From an uncultured Burkholderiales bacterium (GTDB lineage: Bacteria; Pseudomonadota; Gammaproteobacteria; Burkholderiales; Burkholderiaceae_C), in assembly GCA_903830725.1 (NCBI GenBank), contig CAIKVH010000065.1, positions 1-64,000 on the forward strand: a stretch of DNA of 64,000 nucleotides, written 5' to 3'. The translations under genes and the position numbers were made by a program. Shown here piece by piece: positions 48,211 to 59,428 of the stretch. Below the pieces are notes generated by a model. That model saw nothing but the letters and a program-made list of their open reading frames with translations, did not search any database and had not been told where the DNA came from. Position 1 is the stretch's first letter. Each line of letters opens with the position of its first letter.

Positions 48211-49959
48211 ATGAAAGCATCCAAGTACCTCATCTCCACATTCAAAGAAGCCCCGGTTGACGCTGAGATCGTGAGTCATCAATTAATGATGCGCGCGGGC
48301 ATGATCAAAAAATTAGGTGCTGGAATTTACAACTACATGCCAATGGGGTTGCGCATCATTCGTAAGGTTGAGCAAATTATTCGTCGCGAGATGGACCAGT
48401 CGGGTGCCATAGAGATCACTATGCCAGTGGTCCAGCCCGCAGAGCTTTGGCAGGAAACAGGGCGATTTCAAAAAATGGGACCAGAACTCTTAAGAGTGAA
48501 AGACCGCCATGACCGTGACTTTGTCATTCAGCCCACCAGCGAAGAGGTGGTCACTGATATTGCTCGTCAAGAGATTAAGAGCTACAAACAGTTACCCAAG
48601 AATTTTTACCAAATTCAAACTAAATTCAGAGATGAACGTAGACCCCGTTTCGGGTTGATGCGGGGTCGTGAGTTCATTATGAAAGATGCGTACAGCTTTG
48701 ATAAGGATATTGCCAGCGCAAAAGCCAGTTATGAGTTGATGGCGCAAACGTATAGGCGGATTTTTGACCGCTTTGGTCTTAAATACAGAGCCGTTGCAGC
48801 TGATAGTGGCGCAATTGGTGGAGACTTAAGCGAGGAGTTTCAAGTGATTGCAGCGACGGGTGAGGATGCAATTGTGTATTGCCCCACCAGCGATTACGCA
48901 GCAAACATGGAAAAAGCCCAGGCTTTGGAGCCCCAAATTAAGCGCAGGGAAGCGGCGAAGGAGCTAAAGCGCGTGGACACTCCCACCCAAAGTACCTGCG
49001 AGGAGGTGGCGGCACTTCTAGGCGTTGCGCTTAAAACGACCGTTAAATCTTTGGTCTTGGCAACCGATAGCACCGATGAGCACGGAGTGGTTAAAGGCTC
49101 AGTTATTTGGTTGCTCCTCATCAGAGGAGACCACGAGATGAATGAGGTAAAGGTAGGAAAACTACCAGGGTTTGAAAACGGATTCCGTTTTGCCACCAAT
49201 CCCGAGATTCAAACGCATTTTGGGTGTAAGCCAGGGTTTTTGGGCCCCGTTGATTTAAAACAGCCTGTAAAAATGATTGCTGATTTGGAGGTCGCGGTGA
49301 TGAGTGACTGGATCTGCGGCGCGAATGAGGAAGGATTTCATTTGTCAGGGGTTAACTGGGGGCGGGATTTGACTGAACCCACCTTAATTGCAGATATACG
49401 AAATGTGGTTGCAGGCGATTTATCCCCGGACGGATTAGGTACTTTAAGTATCGAGCGGGGAATTGAAGTTGGACATGTTTTTTATTTGGGAACCAAATAT
49501 TCAAAAGCAATGAATGCAACTTTTTTAGATGTAACCGGCAAACCCCAACCTATGGAGATGGGGTGTTACGGCATTGGTGTGACTCGTATCGTGGCAGCTG
49601 CGATTGAGCAAAATCACGATGAGCGGGGCATTATTTGGCCTGACACCATTGCGCCTTTTACGGTGGTCATATGCCCGATTGGCATGGATAGAAGTGAACA
49701 AGTGGCGACTGCGGCAAATCAAATGTATCAAGACCTTCTGGCAGCCGGGGTGGATGTCATTTTGGATGACCGTGGGGAGAGACCCGGCGTTATGTTTGCG
49801 GAGTGGGAGTTGATTGGGGTTCCTCACCGGGTTGTTTTATCAGATCGAGGTTTAAAAGAAAATCAGGTGGAATATCAGCACAGAACACAGAGCGAGGCGA
49901 CAAAAATGTCCTTGTCTGACGCAACAAGCTATATTTTGAGTAACGTTGTGGTGAAGTAA
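48211..49959 (+). CDS. proS: Prolyl-tRNA synthetase
   Basis: 582 residues, bacterial type with the editing (INS) domain between class II motifs 2 and 3. Motif 1 region: [21 protein letters not shown]; motif 2: [21 protein letters not shown]; the C-terminal anticodon-binding domain includes [18 protein letters not shown]. Located near proB, a proline-related gene, though separated by the reverse rppH. Confidence 0.98.
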   Translation: MKASKYLISTFKEAPVDAEIVSHQLMMRAGMIKKLGAGIYNYMPMGLRIIRKVEQIIRREMDQSGAIEITMPVVQPAELWQETGRFQKMGPELLRVKDRHDRDFVIQPTSEEVVTDIARQEIKSYKQLPKNFYQIQTKFRDERRPRFGLMRGREFIMKDAYSFDKDIASAKASYELMAQTYRRIFDRFGLKYRAVAADSGAIGGDLSEEFQVIAATGEDAIVYCPTSDYAANMEKAQALEPQIKRREAAKELKRVDTPTQSTCEEVAALLGVALKTTVKSLVLATDSTDEHGVVKGSVIWLLLIRGDHEMNEVKVGKLPGFENGFRFATNPEIQTHFGCKPGFLGPVDLKQPVKMIADLEVAVMSDWICGANEEGFHLSGVNWGRDLTEPTLIADIRNVVAGDLSPDGLGTLSIERGIEVGHVFYLGTKYSKAMNATFLDVTGKPQPMEMGCYGIGVTRIVAAAIEQNHDERGIIWPDTIAPFTVVICPIGMDRSEQVATAANQMYQDLLAAGVDVILDDRGERPGVMFAEWELIGVPHRVVLSDRGLKENQVEYQHRTQSEATKMSLSDATSYILSNVVVK

Positions 49960-50014
49960 TTTTTAAATTCAGTTTTATCTTGATTTCAACTGAGCCACTT
50001 GGGTCCCCCTATCG

Positions 50015-50797
50015 ATGCTCAAAGTTTCTCTTAAGCATGACTATTTCGTCGTGAGTATTGTCAACCTTCGGCGCTTTTGTAGGACTGGTTTGCAAGAACT
50101 TTCAATGGGATTGATGCTCGGGGGACTTGTCATGTGTGTCCCTCACGCGTTCGCAGGCGCACAGCAAGAGGAGACTCTGAGTAGTGCCTTTCAATTGGCA
50201 CTGCACCTAGCGCTTACAAACGCTCCTCCGCCCAATCCAGAGCATTTAAACGAGTCCGCTCTTCGCGATGAGTTCAGCCAGTGGGTTGCCAAAGTTGATC
50301 CAAAACTAGAGCGCTATTTGAAAGCTCGACATAAAGACTTTGATGAGTTAGCCACAAGCGAATTGCGTAGCTTATTTCTTCAAACCGTTTGGTATGAGTC
50401 CACTCGGGCCAGGTTAGACCCAGCGTTGGTGCTTGGTGTGATCGAAGTCGAGAGCGGTTTTAATAAATTCGCCATCAGCTCTGCTGGAGCAGTGGGATAT
50501 ATGCAGGTGATGCCTTTTTGGATGAGCAAAGCTCTTGAACACAGCGATTTGCAAGTTCAACAAAATCAATCAAGCCAACTAAATTCAAGCACGCAGTTGT
50601 TGCGTCTTCAGACCAATATAAGGTTTGGATGCACGATACTTCGCCATTATCTGGATACAGAGAACCTTGCGCTTGGTAGAGCGCTAGGGAGATATAACGG
50701 CAATGTGTTAGGCGACAATTATGCCCGGGCAGTTACGAGCGCGAGAATGCGGTGGACGACAGATGGTTTGCCGACTGCGATTACGCCAAGAAACTAA
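50015..50797 (+). CDS. Lytic transglycosylase (SLT domain)
   Basis: 260 residues. The soluble lytic transglycosylase domain holds the catalytic Glu in LVLGVIEVESGFNKFAIS, then AVGYMQVMPFW, and ends with the ALGRYNGNVLGDNYARAV region. The N-terminal 30 residues before a hydrophobic segment (MGLMLGGLVMCVPHAFAGA) may be overcalled: ATG 50105 would leave a normal signal peptide. It cleaves peptidoglycan in the periplasm. Its stop overlaps the convergent grxD stop. Confidence 0.92.
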   Translation: MLKVSLKHDYFVVSIVNLRRFCRTGLQELSMGLMLGGLVMCVPHAFAGAQQEETLSSAFQLALHLALTNAPPPNPEHLNESALRDEFSQWVAKVDPKLERYLKARHKDFDELATSELRSLFLQTVWYESTRARLDPALVLGVIEVESGFNKFAISSAGAVGYMQVMPFWMSKALEHSDLQVQQNQSSQLNSSTQLLRLQTNIRFGCTILRHYLDTENLALGRALGRYNGNVLGDNYARAVTSARMRWTTDGLPTAITPRN

Positions 50798-51111
50798 ATT
50801 GTCAGAACTTTTTGAAGCTCACCCGACTCGAACATTTCGGTCATGATGTCCGAACCCCCTATGAACTCTCCTTTAACGTAGAGTTGGGGAACGGTTGGCC
50901 AGTTGCTAAACTCTTTAATGCCTTGGCGGATTTCGGGTTCATCAAGTACGTTGACTGTTTTTAAAGCATGTGTGTCTACTCCACAGGCCTTGATCAGTTG
51001 GATCGCGCGTCCTGAGAATCCACACATGGGAAAATTAGCATTACCTTTCATAAAAAGGATGATGTCGTTTGTTTTAACTAAAGTATCGATTTGTTGTTGA
51101 ACATCGCTCAT
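50794..51111 (-). CDS. grxD: Monothiol glutaredoxin GrxD
   Basis: 105 residues. The CGFS active site is at 30-33 (FPMCGFSGRAIQ), with WPTVPQLYVKGEFIGGSDI for glutathione binding. Monothiol glutaredoxins bind and transfer 2Fe-2S clusters, with BolA/IbaG partners; ibaG lies at 13479-13736. It is the last gene of the reverse hemA-prfA-prmC-grxD run. Confidence 0.96.
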   Translation of the reverse strand: MSDVQQQIDTLVKTNDIILFMKGNANFPMCGFSGRAIQLIKACGVDTHALKTVNVLDEPEIRQGIKEFSNWPTVPQLYVKGEFIGGSDIMTEMFESGELQKVLTI

Positions 51112-51138
51112 AAAGGGCTCTCCGCAGTCAAATAAGTA

Positions 51139-52008
51139 TTAGGGCTCTATTATTCCATTTTTAGGGCGCTTTCCCCCGGTGCACCTGCAGATTCCCGCAA
51201 GGTCACTACGGCTTTGAACGGATTCGAAGCCAAGTTGTTCAAAAAGGGCGCGCAAAGTCGCCCCTTGGTCATATCCGTGTTCAAAGAGTAACCATCCACC
51301 TGGCTTTAGGTGTTGGTGAGTTGTGGATAAGATTTTTTTGAAGGCGTCTAATCCGGCTTCACCGCTCACAAGAGCGCTTTTGGGCTCAAACGCCAGATCA
51401 GCGAGATGGGGATCTAGTTCGGCTATGTAGGGAGGATTGGAGACGATGAGGTCAAAGCTGGGGCTACTTTGCTCTTTGCCAAGAGCATCAAACCAAGATC
51501 CCTGGCAGAAGTGAATTTTTAATCGATGAGTAGCTGCATTTTCGCGAGCAACCTCCAATGCAATTTCGCTCAGATCAGTAGCCCATACTTGCGCGTTTGT
51601 GATCGATTTCCCCAGGCTGATCGCAATACAGCCCGATCCCGTCCCGAGGTCTAAGATTTTTCTGGGCGAAGAGGAGATATCTAAATCTCCCGACATGCAA
51701 TCAAGAGCCCAATTAACTAGGGTTTCTGTATCAGGCCTTGGAATAAGAGTTGCGGGCGTCACTTTGAAGTCTAGGCCATAAAACTCTTTCGATCCAGTCA
51801 GATAAGAGACGGGTTCACCTGCGCTGCATCTTTTAATCAATTGACTGTAATTTGACTCTTGCTCTAGCGTGAGCGCGTCTAAGTCATGGCTTATTAAAAA
51901 TGCCTTGTTGTGTGTGGGCTGTCCAAGGCAGTGCAGTAAAAGAATTTGCCGATCAATCGCTTCAATACCAAGTGATTTGGCCCAGTCTAAGGCTTGATAA
52001 ATTTGCAT
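51139..52008 (-). CDS. prmC: Release factor glutamine methyltransferase
   Basis: 289 residues. The catalytic NPPY is present in DLIVSNPPYIAELDPHL, and the SAM site is ILDLGTGSGCIAISLG. It methylates the GGQ glutamine of RF1 and RF2. prfA lies immediately upstream on the same strand, so enzyme and substrate are co-transcribed. Confidence 0.97.
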   Translation of the reverse strand: MQIYQALDWAKSLGIEAIDRQILLLHCLGQPTHNKAFLISHDLDALTLEQESNYSQLIKRCSAGEPVSYLTGSKEFYGLDFKVTPATLIPRPDTETLVNWALDCMSGDLDISSSPRKILDLGTGSGCIAISLGKSITNAQVWATDLSEIALEVARENAATHRLKIHFCQGSWFDALGKEQSSPSFDLIVSNPPYIAELDPHLADLAFEPKSALVSGEAGLDAFKKILSTTHQHLKPGGWLLFEHGYDQGATLRALFEQLGFESVQSRSDLAGICRCTGGKRPKNGIIEP

Positions 52009-52091
52009 CGTCTGTTGATTAGAATTAGATTTTGTTTAACGCAAACCAACGAATAAAGGAACCGGTCATTCATTTAAGGGTGAATTCCAGT

Positions 52092-53198
52092 CTATTTATA
52101 AAGTCCACCCACTTCCAACTCCTCGAGTTGTTCGGCTTGTCTTGCGTGCTCAAGCGCGCTGATGACTTCCTCCATATCACCTTCCACAATATAGGTTAAT
52201 TTATAAAGGGTTAGGTTGATGCGGTGATCGGTGAGCCTTCCCTGGGGGAAGTTATAAGTTCTTATGCGCTCACTACGGTCTCCGCTACCAATCAAACCCT
52301 TTCGTGTGGCTGCCTCCTTAGCGGCGCGCTCTGAACGCTCCTTTTCTTGAATTCGGGCTGATAGAACTTGTAGCGCTCGCGCTTTGTTTCTATGTTGTGA
52401 GCGGTCATCTTGGCATTCTGCAACAATTCCAGTTGGGATGTGAGTGACTCGAACGGCCGAATCTGTTTTGTTAATGTGTTGCCCCCCAGCACCACTTGCT
52501 CTGTAAGTATCAATGCGAAGATCTGCGGGATTGATTTGAACTGCTAGCGCTTCGTCGGGTTCTGGCAATACGGCGACGGTGCACATACTTGTGTGAATTC
52601 GCCCCTGTGTCTCTGTGGTGGGAACTCTTTGAACTCTATGGCCGCCGGACTCAAATTTAAGTCTGCCGTAAACGTTTGAGCCGTCTACTCTGATGACCAC
52701 TTCTCGATACCCCCCTAACTCGCTTGGAGACTCACTCATTAGCTCGATCTTCCAGCCCATACGTTCAGCAAAACGGGTATACATACGCAGTAGGTCAGAG
52801 GCGAAAAGTGCGGACTCATCTCCTCCCGTGCCCGCTCGTATTTCCAGATAGGCGGGGCGCACGTCATCGGGGTCTTTGGGTAACAGCATTCGCTGAAGTT
52901 GGGCTTCGAGTTGCTCAATCTCAGATTGAGCTGAGGCGATCTCCTCTTGGGCCATCTCTTGCATTTCACCGGGGCCTTGCTCCTCGGACGCCAACATAGA
53001 CTCCGCTTCCTCCTTGTCCCTTATGCGTTGTTTTAAACGCTCAAAAGGCGCTGAAACAGCGCTGACATCTGCGTGCTCTTTGGACAGACGCATGAACTGA
53101 GTCATATCCTTCATGATGTCCTCCCTGGACAGAAGGAAGTTTAGTTCTTCAAGGCGTTGCGAGTATCGCTCGAGTTGCGAGCGCATAAAAGGTTTCAT
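52092..53198 (-). CDS. prfA: Peptide chain release factor 1
   Basis: 368 residues. The GGQ motif is at 238-240 ([17 protein letters not shown]), with Gln240 the PrmC target. The stop-codon recognition tripeptide reads P-T-T ([14 protein letters not shown]) where P-V-T or P-A-T is more usual; the outer Pro and Thr are kept, so UAG/UAA reading should be normal. It starts 12 bases after hemA. Confidence 0.97.
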   Translation of the reverse strand: MKPFMRSQLERYSQRLEELNFLLSREDIMKDMTQFMRLSKEHADVSAVSAPFERLKQRIRDKEEAESMLASEEQGPGEMQEMAQEEIASAQSEIEQLEAQLQRMLLPKDPDDVRPAYLEIRAGTGGDESALFASDLLRMYTRFAERMGWKIELMSESPSELGGYREVVIRVDGSNVYGRLKFESGGHRVQRVPTTETQGRIHTSMCTVAVLPEPDEALAVQINPADLRIDTYRASGAGGQHINKTDSAVRVTHIPTGIVAECQDDRSQHRNKARALQVLSARIQEKERSERAAKEAATRKGLIGSGDRSERIRTYNFPQGRLTDHRINLTLYKLTYIVEGDMEEVISALEHARQAEQLEELEVGGLYK

Positions 53199-53210
53199 AG
53201 AGGTGGTCAG

Positions 53211-54470
53211 CTAACGGGGGCTGCGTAGGAAGAATTGTTCAATCGAGCGTTGAGCCTGCTCTCTGGCTTGGGGGTCTGGGCTTCGCAGTTGGGACATAGC
53301 GCCGTGTATCATTTTTTGCGTCAAACTTTTTGAAAGTGCATCCAACACTTTTTCAACGCTCTCACCTTTGGCAATTAGCTTTTGTGCCTTGACCAGCTCC
53401 GCCTCTCGCCACTGCTCGGTTTGTGCGTTGAGTTGTTGAATCAGTGGAACATCGTTTCTGCGCTCAAGCCAATGGACAAAATTTTGTACGCCTGAGTCTA
53501 TGATCACCTCCGCTTGGGCAACTGCCGCTTGGCGGTTGGCTAAACCCGACTGCACAACGCTACTGAGATCGTCAACGGTGTACAAGTAGACATCATTTAG
53601 GGACTTAACTTCGGGTTCGATATCCCTTGGAACGGCTAAATCAACCATGAACATGGGCCTGTGTTTGCGAAGTTTTAAAGCGCGCTCGACAGCCCCTAAT
53701 CCGATAAGCGGAAGGGTACTTGCGGTGCAGCTAATCACAATGTCAAATTCATGTAGGCGATCCGGTAATTCAGCGAGGGCAATGACATGGGCGCCTAGGG
53801 ATTGAGCCAAGTGCTCCCCCCGCTCCATGGTTCTGTTTGCGATAGTCATGGACTTAGGGTTTTTGGCGGCAAAGTGCGTTGCGCACAGCTCGATCATTTC
53901 CCCCGCACCGACAAATAAAATTTTCTGATCGGCGATGTTCTCAAAAAGTTGCGCTGCAAGTCGAACGGCGGCGGCGGCCATGCTGATCGAGTGTGCTCCT
54001 ATCTCAGTTGAGCTGCGAACTAATTTAGCGACCGAGAATGAGCGCTCAAACATCTGATTGAGGGTTGTACCAATAGCCCCTGCACTGCGGGCTGCTTGAA
54101 CCGCTTCTTTCATTTGCCCAAGTATTTGAGGCTCACCCAAGACCATTGAGTCAAGCCCGCTTGCGACTCTAAAAGCGTGTCTAGCTGCTTGTGCGTTCTC
54201 CAGTGTGTAAGTGTGTTTTTCAAGCGCCTCGATAGGCACCCCGCCTGACTGAGCTAGCCAGTGCATTGTTTGCTCAAGGGATACTTTGTTGGCGGCGCAG
54301 TAAATTTCCGTGCGGTTACAGGTTGACAAAATGGCGGCCTCTGTAGGGTCCTTCATTTTGGTCAATAACTCAGATAAAACGGGGCCAAGTTGTTCAACGG
54401 CAAAGGCAAAGCGTCCACGCATATCGAGTGGAGCGGTAATGTGATTGAGGCCAAGAGCCCAGACTGCCAT
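53211..54470 (-). CDS. hemA: Glutamyl-tRNA reductase
   Basis: 419 residues. It reduces glutamyl-tRNA to glutamate-1-semialdehyde, the first step of haem synthesis in the C5 route. The catalytic Cys51 is in [11 protein letters not shown]; the NADPH domain has [18 protein letters not shown]; the C-terminal dimerisation helix is long. The first gene of the reverse operon with prfA, prmC and grxD, divergent from the small membrane protein. Confidence 0.97.
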   Translation of the reverse strand: MAVWALGLNHITAPLDMRGRFAFAVEQLGPVLSELLTKMKDPTEAAILSTCNRTEIYCAANKVSLEQTMHWLAQSGGVPIEALEKHTYTLENAQAARHAFRVASGLDSMVLGEPQILGQMKEAVQAARSAGAIGTTLNQMFERSFSVAKLVRSSTEIGAHSISMAAAAVRLAAQLFENIADQKILFVGAGEMIELCATHFAAKNPKSMTIANRTMERGEHLAQSLGAHVIALAELPDRLHEFDIVISCTASTLPLIGLGAVERALKLRKHRPMFMVDLAVPRDIEPEVKSLNDVYLYTVDDLSSVVQSGLANRQAAVAQAEVIIDSGVQNFVHWLERRNDVPLIQQLNAQTEQWREAELVKAQKLIAKGESVEKVLDALSKSLTQKMIHGAMSQLRSPDPQAREQAQRSIEQFFLRSPR

Positions 54471-54509
54471 CCTGCGATTATAAAATCTACCTACATAAAA
54501 TGTATACAG

Positions 54510-54794
54510 ATGGACATTATTACTTTAACCTTTTATCTTGGCGATCTGTTTGCACCCGCTATCGCCCTAAGCCTTGCACTCTCTTTCATCAACCTAAGTC
54601 CAAGTTCTGTGCCGCCCTTATTAGGTCGGCGTGGGCGGTTTTGGGTCAACTTGGGTGTTGGTTGCTTGGTTCTAGCTGGGGGACTCATCTTCTTTGGGGA
54701 GGATGGGAAAATGGCTACATACGCTTTGTTGGTGCTGAGTGTGGGTGCGGCGCAGTGGCTTTTGACTAGAGGTTGGCAAACTCAAAGAGGCTGA
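54510..54794 (+). CDS. Small membrane protein of unknown function
   Basis: 94 residues from ATG 54510; the frame is open further upstream into the hemA start, but that part is not credible as protein. About three hydrophobic segments are seen ([56 protein letters not shown]). I recognise no family. It is divergent from hemA with 39 bases between the starts, so the promoters must overlap. Confidence 0.7.
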   Translation: MDIITLTFYLGDLFAPAIALSLALSFINLSPSSVPPLLGRRGRFWVNLGVGCLVLAGGLIFFGEDGKMATYALLVLSVGAAQWLLTRGWQTQRG

Positions 54795-54828
54795 CAAAGG
54801 ACCTGGAAATGCTCAGAAGGGCAGACCG

Positions 54829-54868
54829 CCTAAAACCCGAGCTCATACAGAGATGTGTGGTTTTTAGG
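54829..54868 (+). repeat. Imperfect inverted repeat after the small membrane gene
   Basis: CCTAAAACC (54829-54837) and GGTTTTTAGG (54859-54868) can pair with one bulged base around a 21-base loop. It sits 35 bases after the stop of the membrane protein gene. It may act as a weak terminator; no long T-run follows the right arm. Confidence 0.35.
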
Positions 54869-55011
54869 TGAATTCAAGCTATTTATAAGTTTCGATATTC
54901 TATTTGGCACGGGAAATTTAACCTTACATGCACTGCTAACCCGGTTTTTGGGTGAGTTTCATTTAAAAAGTAACCCATAACTTCAAATCTTTGGGATGTT
55001 TTATTGCCTTG

Positions 55012-55025
55012 ATTCCCTAGGGAAT
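55012..55025. promoter_or_regulatory. Fourteen-base palindrome upstream of the FAD/Fe-S oxidoreductase
   Basis: ATTCCCTAGGGAAT is perfectly self-complementary and ends 30 bases before the start codon at 55056. That is where a repressor operator would be expected. It is the only palindrome of this length I noticed in the window, though I could not search systematically. Confidence 0.45.
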
Positions 55026-55055
55026 TGTGCGGTGCGGTAACATCGAAGAATACCT

Positions 55056-58000
55056 ATGAATGCACCAATTTTTATCCAACAATTAGCCGCCGAAGTTAAG
55101 AGCGGATCTCGTGTGCGCGAGATTCCCTACAACTACACGTCGTTTTCTGATCGAGAAATTGTGATCCGCTTGCTCGGCGAGCGTGCTTGGACTATTTTGG
55201 AGGCTCTTCAGGGTGAGCGTAAGACGGGTCGGTCAGCCAGGATGCTATACGAAGTGTTGGGTGATATTTGGGTTGTGCAAAGAAATCCCTATCTTGAGGA
55301 CGATCTCTTAGACAACCCAAAAAGACGAGCACTTCTCATAGAGGCTTTGAATCATCGTTTACATGCTATTGAAATGAGACGAACACCCCAAGAGGATAAC
55401 GATAGGGATGTTTATGTCGCCGAACTCTTGGCACTCGCTCGCCAAATGGTTAATGATTTTGCGAGTCGATTTGTGCGCATACAAGCGCTTAGACGGGCGA
55501 CCTTAAAAGCGCTCAGGAAGCACACCCAAGCTGACAATATTAAGTTTGATGCATTGAGCCGCGTTTCTCACGTAACGGATGCAACGGATTGGCGCGTAGA
55601 GTACCCGTTTGTCGTGTTGATGCCAGACTCCGAAGCTGAGATGGCGCAACTCGTTAAGGGCTGTATTGAATTAGAGTTAACAATCGTTCCTCGGGGCGGG
55701 GGTACGGGTTATACGGGCGGTGCTATCCCACTGAGTTGGAGAAGTGCGGTTATCAATACGGAAAAGCTCGAGGCGATGTCAGACGTTCAGATGCTTCGCT
55801 TGCCTGGTCTCGATCGTGACGTACCAACCATATGGTGTGAGGCCGGCGTTGTTACCCAACGCGTAGCCGATTGTGCTGAAAAAAATGGATTTGTATTTGC
55901 GGTGGATCCAACCTCAGCCGAGGCCTCTTGTATTGGGGGCAATGTTGCTATGAATGCCGGTGGTAAGAAAGCAGTCCTATGGGGTACGGCATTAGATAAT
56001 TTGGTATCTTGGAGAATGGTGACTCCAGATGCGCAGTGGCTCGATGTAGTTCGCTTGGATCACAATCTTGGGAAAATCCACGACGCAGAAATGGCAAGCT
56101 TTGAGTTGCGTTATTTCCAGGCCGATGGGGTGACGCCTCTACGTACTGAACGCTTGGATATTAAGGGCTCTAGTTTTAGGAGAGAGGGGCTTGGTAAAGA
56201 TGTGACGGATAAGTTCTTAAGTGGCTTACCTGGAATTCAAAAAGAGGGTTGTGATGGACTCATCACTAGCGCTCGCTTTATTGTTCACCGCATGCCTAGT
56301 TTTATGCGAACTGCTTGCTTGGAGTTTTTCGGGCATCCAAGAGATGCTGTGCCTGGTATTGTTGAAATTAGAGATTTCATGTTTGCTCAGAACAGGGAAG
56401 GCAAATCCGTGTTGGCTGGACTTGAGCATTTGGATGATCGATATTTAAAGGCTGTTGGCTACACCACAAAGTCCAAGCGCGGGGGGTTGCCCAAAATGGT
56501 GCTCTTGGCAGATATTGCAGGTGACGATGCAGATAGCGTCGCTGCTGCGACTTCAGAGGTTGTGCGACTTGCAAATTTACGCAGCGGGGAAGGTTTTGTT
56601 GCAGTGAGTGCTGACGCACGTAAAAAATTCTGGCAAGACAGAAAGCGCACTGCAGCAATTAGTAGGCATACCAATGCTTTCAAGATCAACGAGGATGTAG
56701 TGATTCCGCTACCCCGGATGGCTGAGTACACAGACGGTATTGACCTCATTAACATTGAGCTCTCGCTCAAAAATAAGATTACGCTTTGCGATGAGTTACT
56801 AAGTTTTCTCATAAAGGGCGACCTTCCTCTTGGTAAAAGCGAGGATGCAGGGGAGCTTGCCTCAGCGGAGATATTGGGGGAAAGACTCGAGCAAGCTAAG
56901 GTACTTATCGTTACGGTTAAAGATCAGTGGAATGAATGGTTGAGTAACTGCGACGGATTGTTTTCTGAGTTGCAAGATCACACCCTACGCGCAAGTTGGA
57001 AAGTGCAATTAAGAGATCCGTTGCAAAATATTTTTAGCGGGGTTGCCTTTGCTCCGATATTTTCAGAATGCCTGGCTATTCACCAACGGGTTCTGAAGTC
57101 CCGCGTGTGGGTTGCCTTGCATATGCATGCTGGTGACGGCAATGTGCATACGAACTTGCCTGTTAACAGCGATGATTATGAAATGCTTCAAACAGCGCAC
57201 AAGGCTGTTGGGCGAATCATGCAGTTGGCCCGTTCGTTAAATGGGGTCATCTCTGGCGAGCACGGTATTGGCATCACTAAACTTGAATATTTAAGCGATG
57301 CGGAGTTGGCTCCGTTTGCAAAATATAAAAAACGAGTCGATCCGAATGGACACTTTAATGCAGGAAAGCTCACTCGTCCCACGGTTGATAACAGGCACCC
57401 GAGTGCTGCCGGAGCGGATCTGAGGTTAGCGGACCTAACTCAGGCCTATACCCCTAGTTTCGGTTTAATGGGCCATGAGTCTTTAATCATGCAGCAATCC
57501 GACATTGGGGCCATATCGGACAGCATCAAAGACTGTTTGCGCTGCGGTAAATGTAAGCCTGTATGTTCTACCCATGTGCCTAGGGCTAATTTACTTTACA
57601 GTCCGCGAAACAAAATACTTGCTACGTCGCTTTTGATTGAAGCTTTTCTGTATGAAGAGCAAACCAGGCGCGGCGTCTCCATAAGACATTGGCAAGAGTT
57701 TGAAGATGTGGCTGATCATTGCACTGTTTGTCATAAGTGTCTTTCCCCGTGTCCAGTCAAGATTGACTTTGGAGACGTGACGATGAATATGCGCAATTTA
57801 TTGCGCAAGATGGGTAAAAAGAGTTTTAGACCCGGCAATGCGTTGGCTATGTTTTTCTTAAACGCGACTCAACCGCAGACCATAAAATTGATGCGTGCCT
57901 TGATGGTTGGTGTCGGCTTCAAAGTGCAGCGTTGGGCTAACGATGCGCTCAAGATCGTCGCAAGGCGACAAACCAGTAAGCCTGCGTCGACTGTTGGATT

Positions 58001-58967
58001 GCCAACCATAAAAGAGCAGGTGGTTCACTTTGTTAATAAGAAAATGCCTGCCGGTCTGCCCAAGCGTTCTGCTCGCGCTTTGCTCGATATTGAGGACAGG
58101 AATTATGTCCCTATCATTCGCAACCCTCGAATTACACAAGCTGAGAGCGAGGCGGTCTTTTATTTTCCTGGATGCGGTTCTGAGCGGTTGTTCTCCCAAG
58201 TAGGCTTGGCAACACAAGCCATGCTTTGGCATGCGGGTGTACAAACCGTATTGCCGCCAGGGTATTTGTGTTGTGGTTACCCCCAACGCGGTTCGGGTCA
58301 GCAAGACAAAGCAGAAAAAATTACAACTGACAATCGTGTGTTGTTCCACAGAGTCGCAAACACTTTGAACTACTTGGATATCAAAACTGTTGTTGTTAGT
58401 TGCGGAACGTGTTTTGATCAACTTCAAGCTTATGAGTTCGGACAAATATTTCCTGGATGTCGAATTTTGGACATCCATGAATATTTGATGGAAAAGGGTA
58501 TTGCGCTAACCCAAGCACAGCAAGGGGCCTATCTTTTCCACGATCCGTGCCATTCACCCATGAAGCAACAAGAGCCTATGAAAACGGTTAAAGCGCTTTT
58601 GGGAGGAGACGTTCTTAAATCAGAGCGTTGTTGCGGGGAGTCGGGAACTTTTGGTGTTACACGTCCCGACATTGCAACGCAGGTACGGTTTAGAAAAGAG
58701 GAAGAGCTTCGGGAGGACGAAATTAAGCTGAGGTCTTCGATGGCTAAAGGGGAGGGATTAAAGGGGCCCCAAGAGAATCTAAAAATTCTCACCAGTTGTC
58801 CCAGTTGTTTGCAAGGACTCAGCCGATACACTGACGATTTGCAAAACGGTTTACTCGAAGCGGATTACATCGTGGTTGAGATGGCTAAAAAAATACTCGG
58901 CGATAACTGGCTCTATGAGTATGTTCAAAATGCAAATTCGGGCGGTATTGAGCGCGTGCTTCTTTAA
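55056..58967 (+). CDS. Large FAD-linked / Fe-S oxidoreductase (DUF3683 type)
   Basis: 1303 residues. Order of parts: an N-terminal DUF3683 domain (about 1-180); FAD-binding domain of the vanillyl-alcohol oxidase type with [19 protein letters not shown]-oxidase C-terminal domain with [12 protein letters not shown] and SGEHGIG; two 4Fe-4S motifs (Cys827, 830, 833, 837 and Cys889, 892, 895, 899); then two CCG domains ([10 protein letters not shown] with CCGYPQRG, and HDPCHSP with CCGESGTFG). This joins a D-lactate or glycolate dehydrogenase-like flavoprotein with a GlpC/LldE-type electron-transfer module in one chain. The likely job is oxidation of a 2-hydroxy acid into the quinone pool; substrate unknown. 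Widespread in Burkholderiales. Confidence 0.92.
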   Translation: MNAPIFIQQLAAEVKSGSRVREIPYNYTSFSDREIVIRLLGERAWTILEALQGERKTGRSARMLYEVLGDIWVVQRNPYLEDDLLDNPKRRALLIEALNHRLHAIEMRRTPQEDNDRDVYVAELLALARQMVNDFASRFVRIQALRRATLKALRKHTQADNIKFDALSRVSHVTDATDWRVEYPFVVLMPDSEAEMAQLVKGCIELELTIVPRGGGTGYTGGAIPLSWRSAVINTEKLEAMSDVQMLRLPGLDRDVPTIWCEAGVVTQRVADCAEKNGFVFAVDPTSAEASCIGGNVAMNAGGKKAVLWGTALDNLVSWRMVTPDAQWLDVVRLDHNLGKIHDAEMASFELRYFQADGVTPLRTERLDIKGSSFRREGLGKDVTDKFLSGLPGIQKEGCDGLITSARFIVHRMPSFMRTACLEFFGHPRDAVPGIVEIRDFMFAQNREGKSVLAGLEHLDDRYLKAVGYTTKSKRGGLPKMVLLADIAGDDADSVAAATSEVVRLANLRSGEGFVAVSADARKKFWQDRKRTAAISRHTNAFKINEDVVIPLPRMAEYTDGIDLINIELSLKNKITLCDELLSFLIKGDLPLGKSEDAGELASAEILGERLEQAKVLIVTVKDQWNEWLSNCDGLFSELQDHTLRASWKVQLRDPLQNIFSGVAFAPIFSECLAIHQRVLKSRVWVALHMHAGDGNVHTNLPVNSDDYEMLQTAHKAVGRIMQLARSLNGVISGEHGIGITKLEYLSDAELAPFAKYKKRVDPNGHFNAGKLTRPTVDNRHPSAAGADLRLADLTQAYTPSFGLMGHESLIMQQSDIGAISDSIKDCLRCGKCKPVCSTHVPRANLLYSPRNKILATSLLIEAFLYEEQTRRGVSIRHWQEFEDVADHCTVCHKCLSPCPVKIDFGDVTMNMRNLLRKMGKKSFRPGNALAMFFLNATQPQTIKLMRALMVGVGFKVQRWANDALKIVARRQTSKPASTVGLPTIKEQVVHFVNKKMPAGLPKRSARALLDIEDRNYVPIIRNPRITQAESEAVFYFPGCGSERLFSQVGLATQAMLWHAGVQTVLPPGYLCCGYPQRGSGQQDKAEKITTDNRVLFHRVANTLNYLDIKTVVVSCGTCFDQLQAYEFGQIFPGCRILDIHEYLMEKGIALTQAQQGAYLFHDPCHSPMKQQEPMKTVKALLGGDVLKSERCCGESGTFGVTRPDIATQVRFRKEEELREDEIKLRSSMAKGEGLKGPQENLKILTSCPSCLQGLSRYTDDLQNGLLEADYIVVEMAKKILGDNWLYEYVQNANSGGIERVLL

Positions 58968-58985
58968 ATTTCCGAGTACCCATTC

Positions 58986-59399
58986 ATGTCCGCTTTAACC
59001 CCTCAAACCCCTATCCCGATGGATATTACTGTGCACGAATCGTCTCGGACCCTTCAGATTGATTATGAGGGCGGAGTCTCTTACAAGATCTCTTTTGAGC
59101 TGATGCGGGTATGCAGCCCCTCTGCCGAGGTGCAGGGGCACGGCCCTGGTCAAGAGGTGTTGCAAACGGGTAAAAGAGATGTGCAGATTGTGAAACTAGA
59201 GCCTGTCGGTAATTATGCGGTTCAACCTACCTTTAGCGACGGCCATTCAAGTGGTATTTTTTCTTGGGAATACTTGCATTTTTTGTGCACTCAAAAAGAT
59301 GCGCTATGGGCTCAGTACGAGGAGAAACTCACAAAAGCAAAAGTTACCAGAGACACGCTTATGATTGCTCGATCCGGTGGTGCGTGCGCTACGCATTAA
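58986..59399 (+). CDS. DUF971 (GBBH-like N-terminal domain) protein
   Basis: 137 residues. The domain resembles the N-terminal part of gamma-butyrobetaine hydroxylase: TVHESSRTLQIDYEGGVSYKI, then GNYAVQPTFSDGHSSGIFSW and YLHFLC near the end. In proteobacteria it occurs alone, next to ubiE, as it does here. Its function is not established. It lies 19 bases after the large oxidoreductase and 30 before ubiE. Confidence 0.9.
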   Translation: MSALTPQTPIPMDITVHESSRTLQIDYEGGVSYKISFELMRVCSPSAEVQGHGPGQEVLQTGKRDVQIVKLEPVGNYAVQPTFSDGHSSGIFSWEYLHFLCTQKDALWAQYEEKLTKAKVTRDTLMIARSGGACATH

Positions 59400-59428
59400 C
59401 CTAACTCATATATGCTTTAAAAAAGACT

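Noticed and set aside
54500-54769. Alternative frame of the small membrane protein region
   Set aside because: Its translation is rich in Cys, Trp and Arg without hydrophobic periodicity, while the frame from 54510 gives three clean membrane segments.
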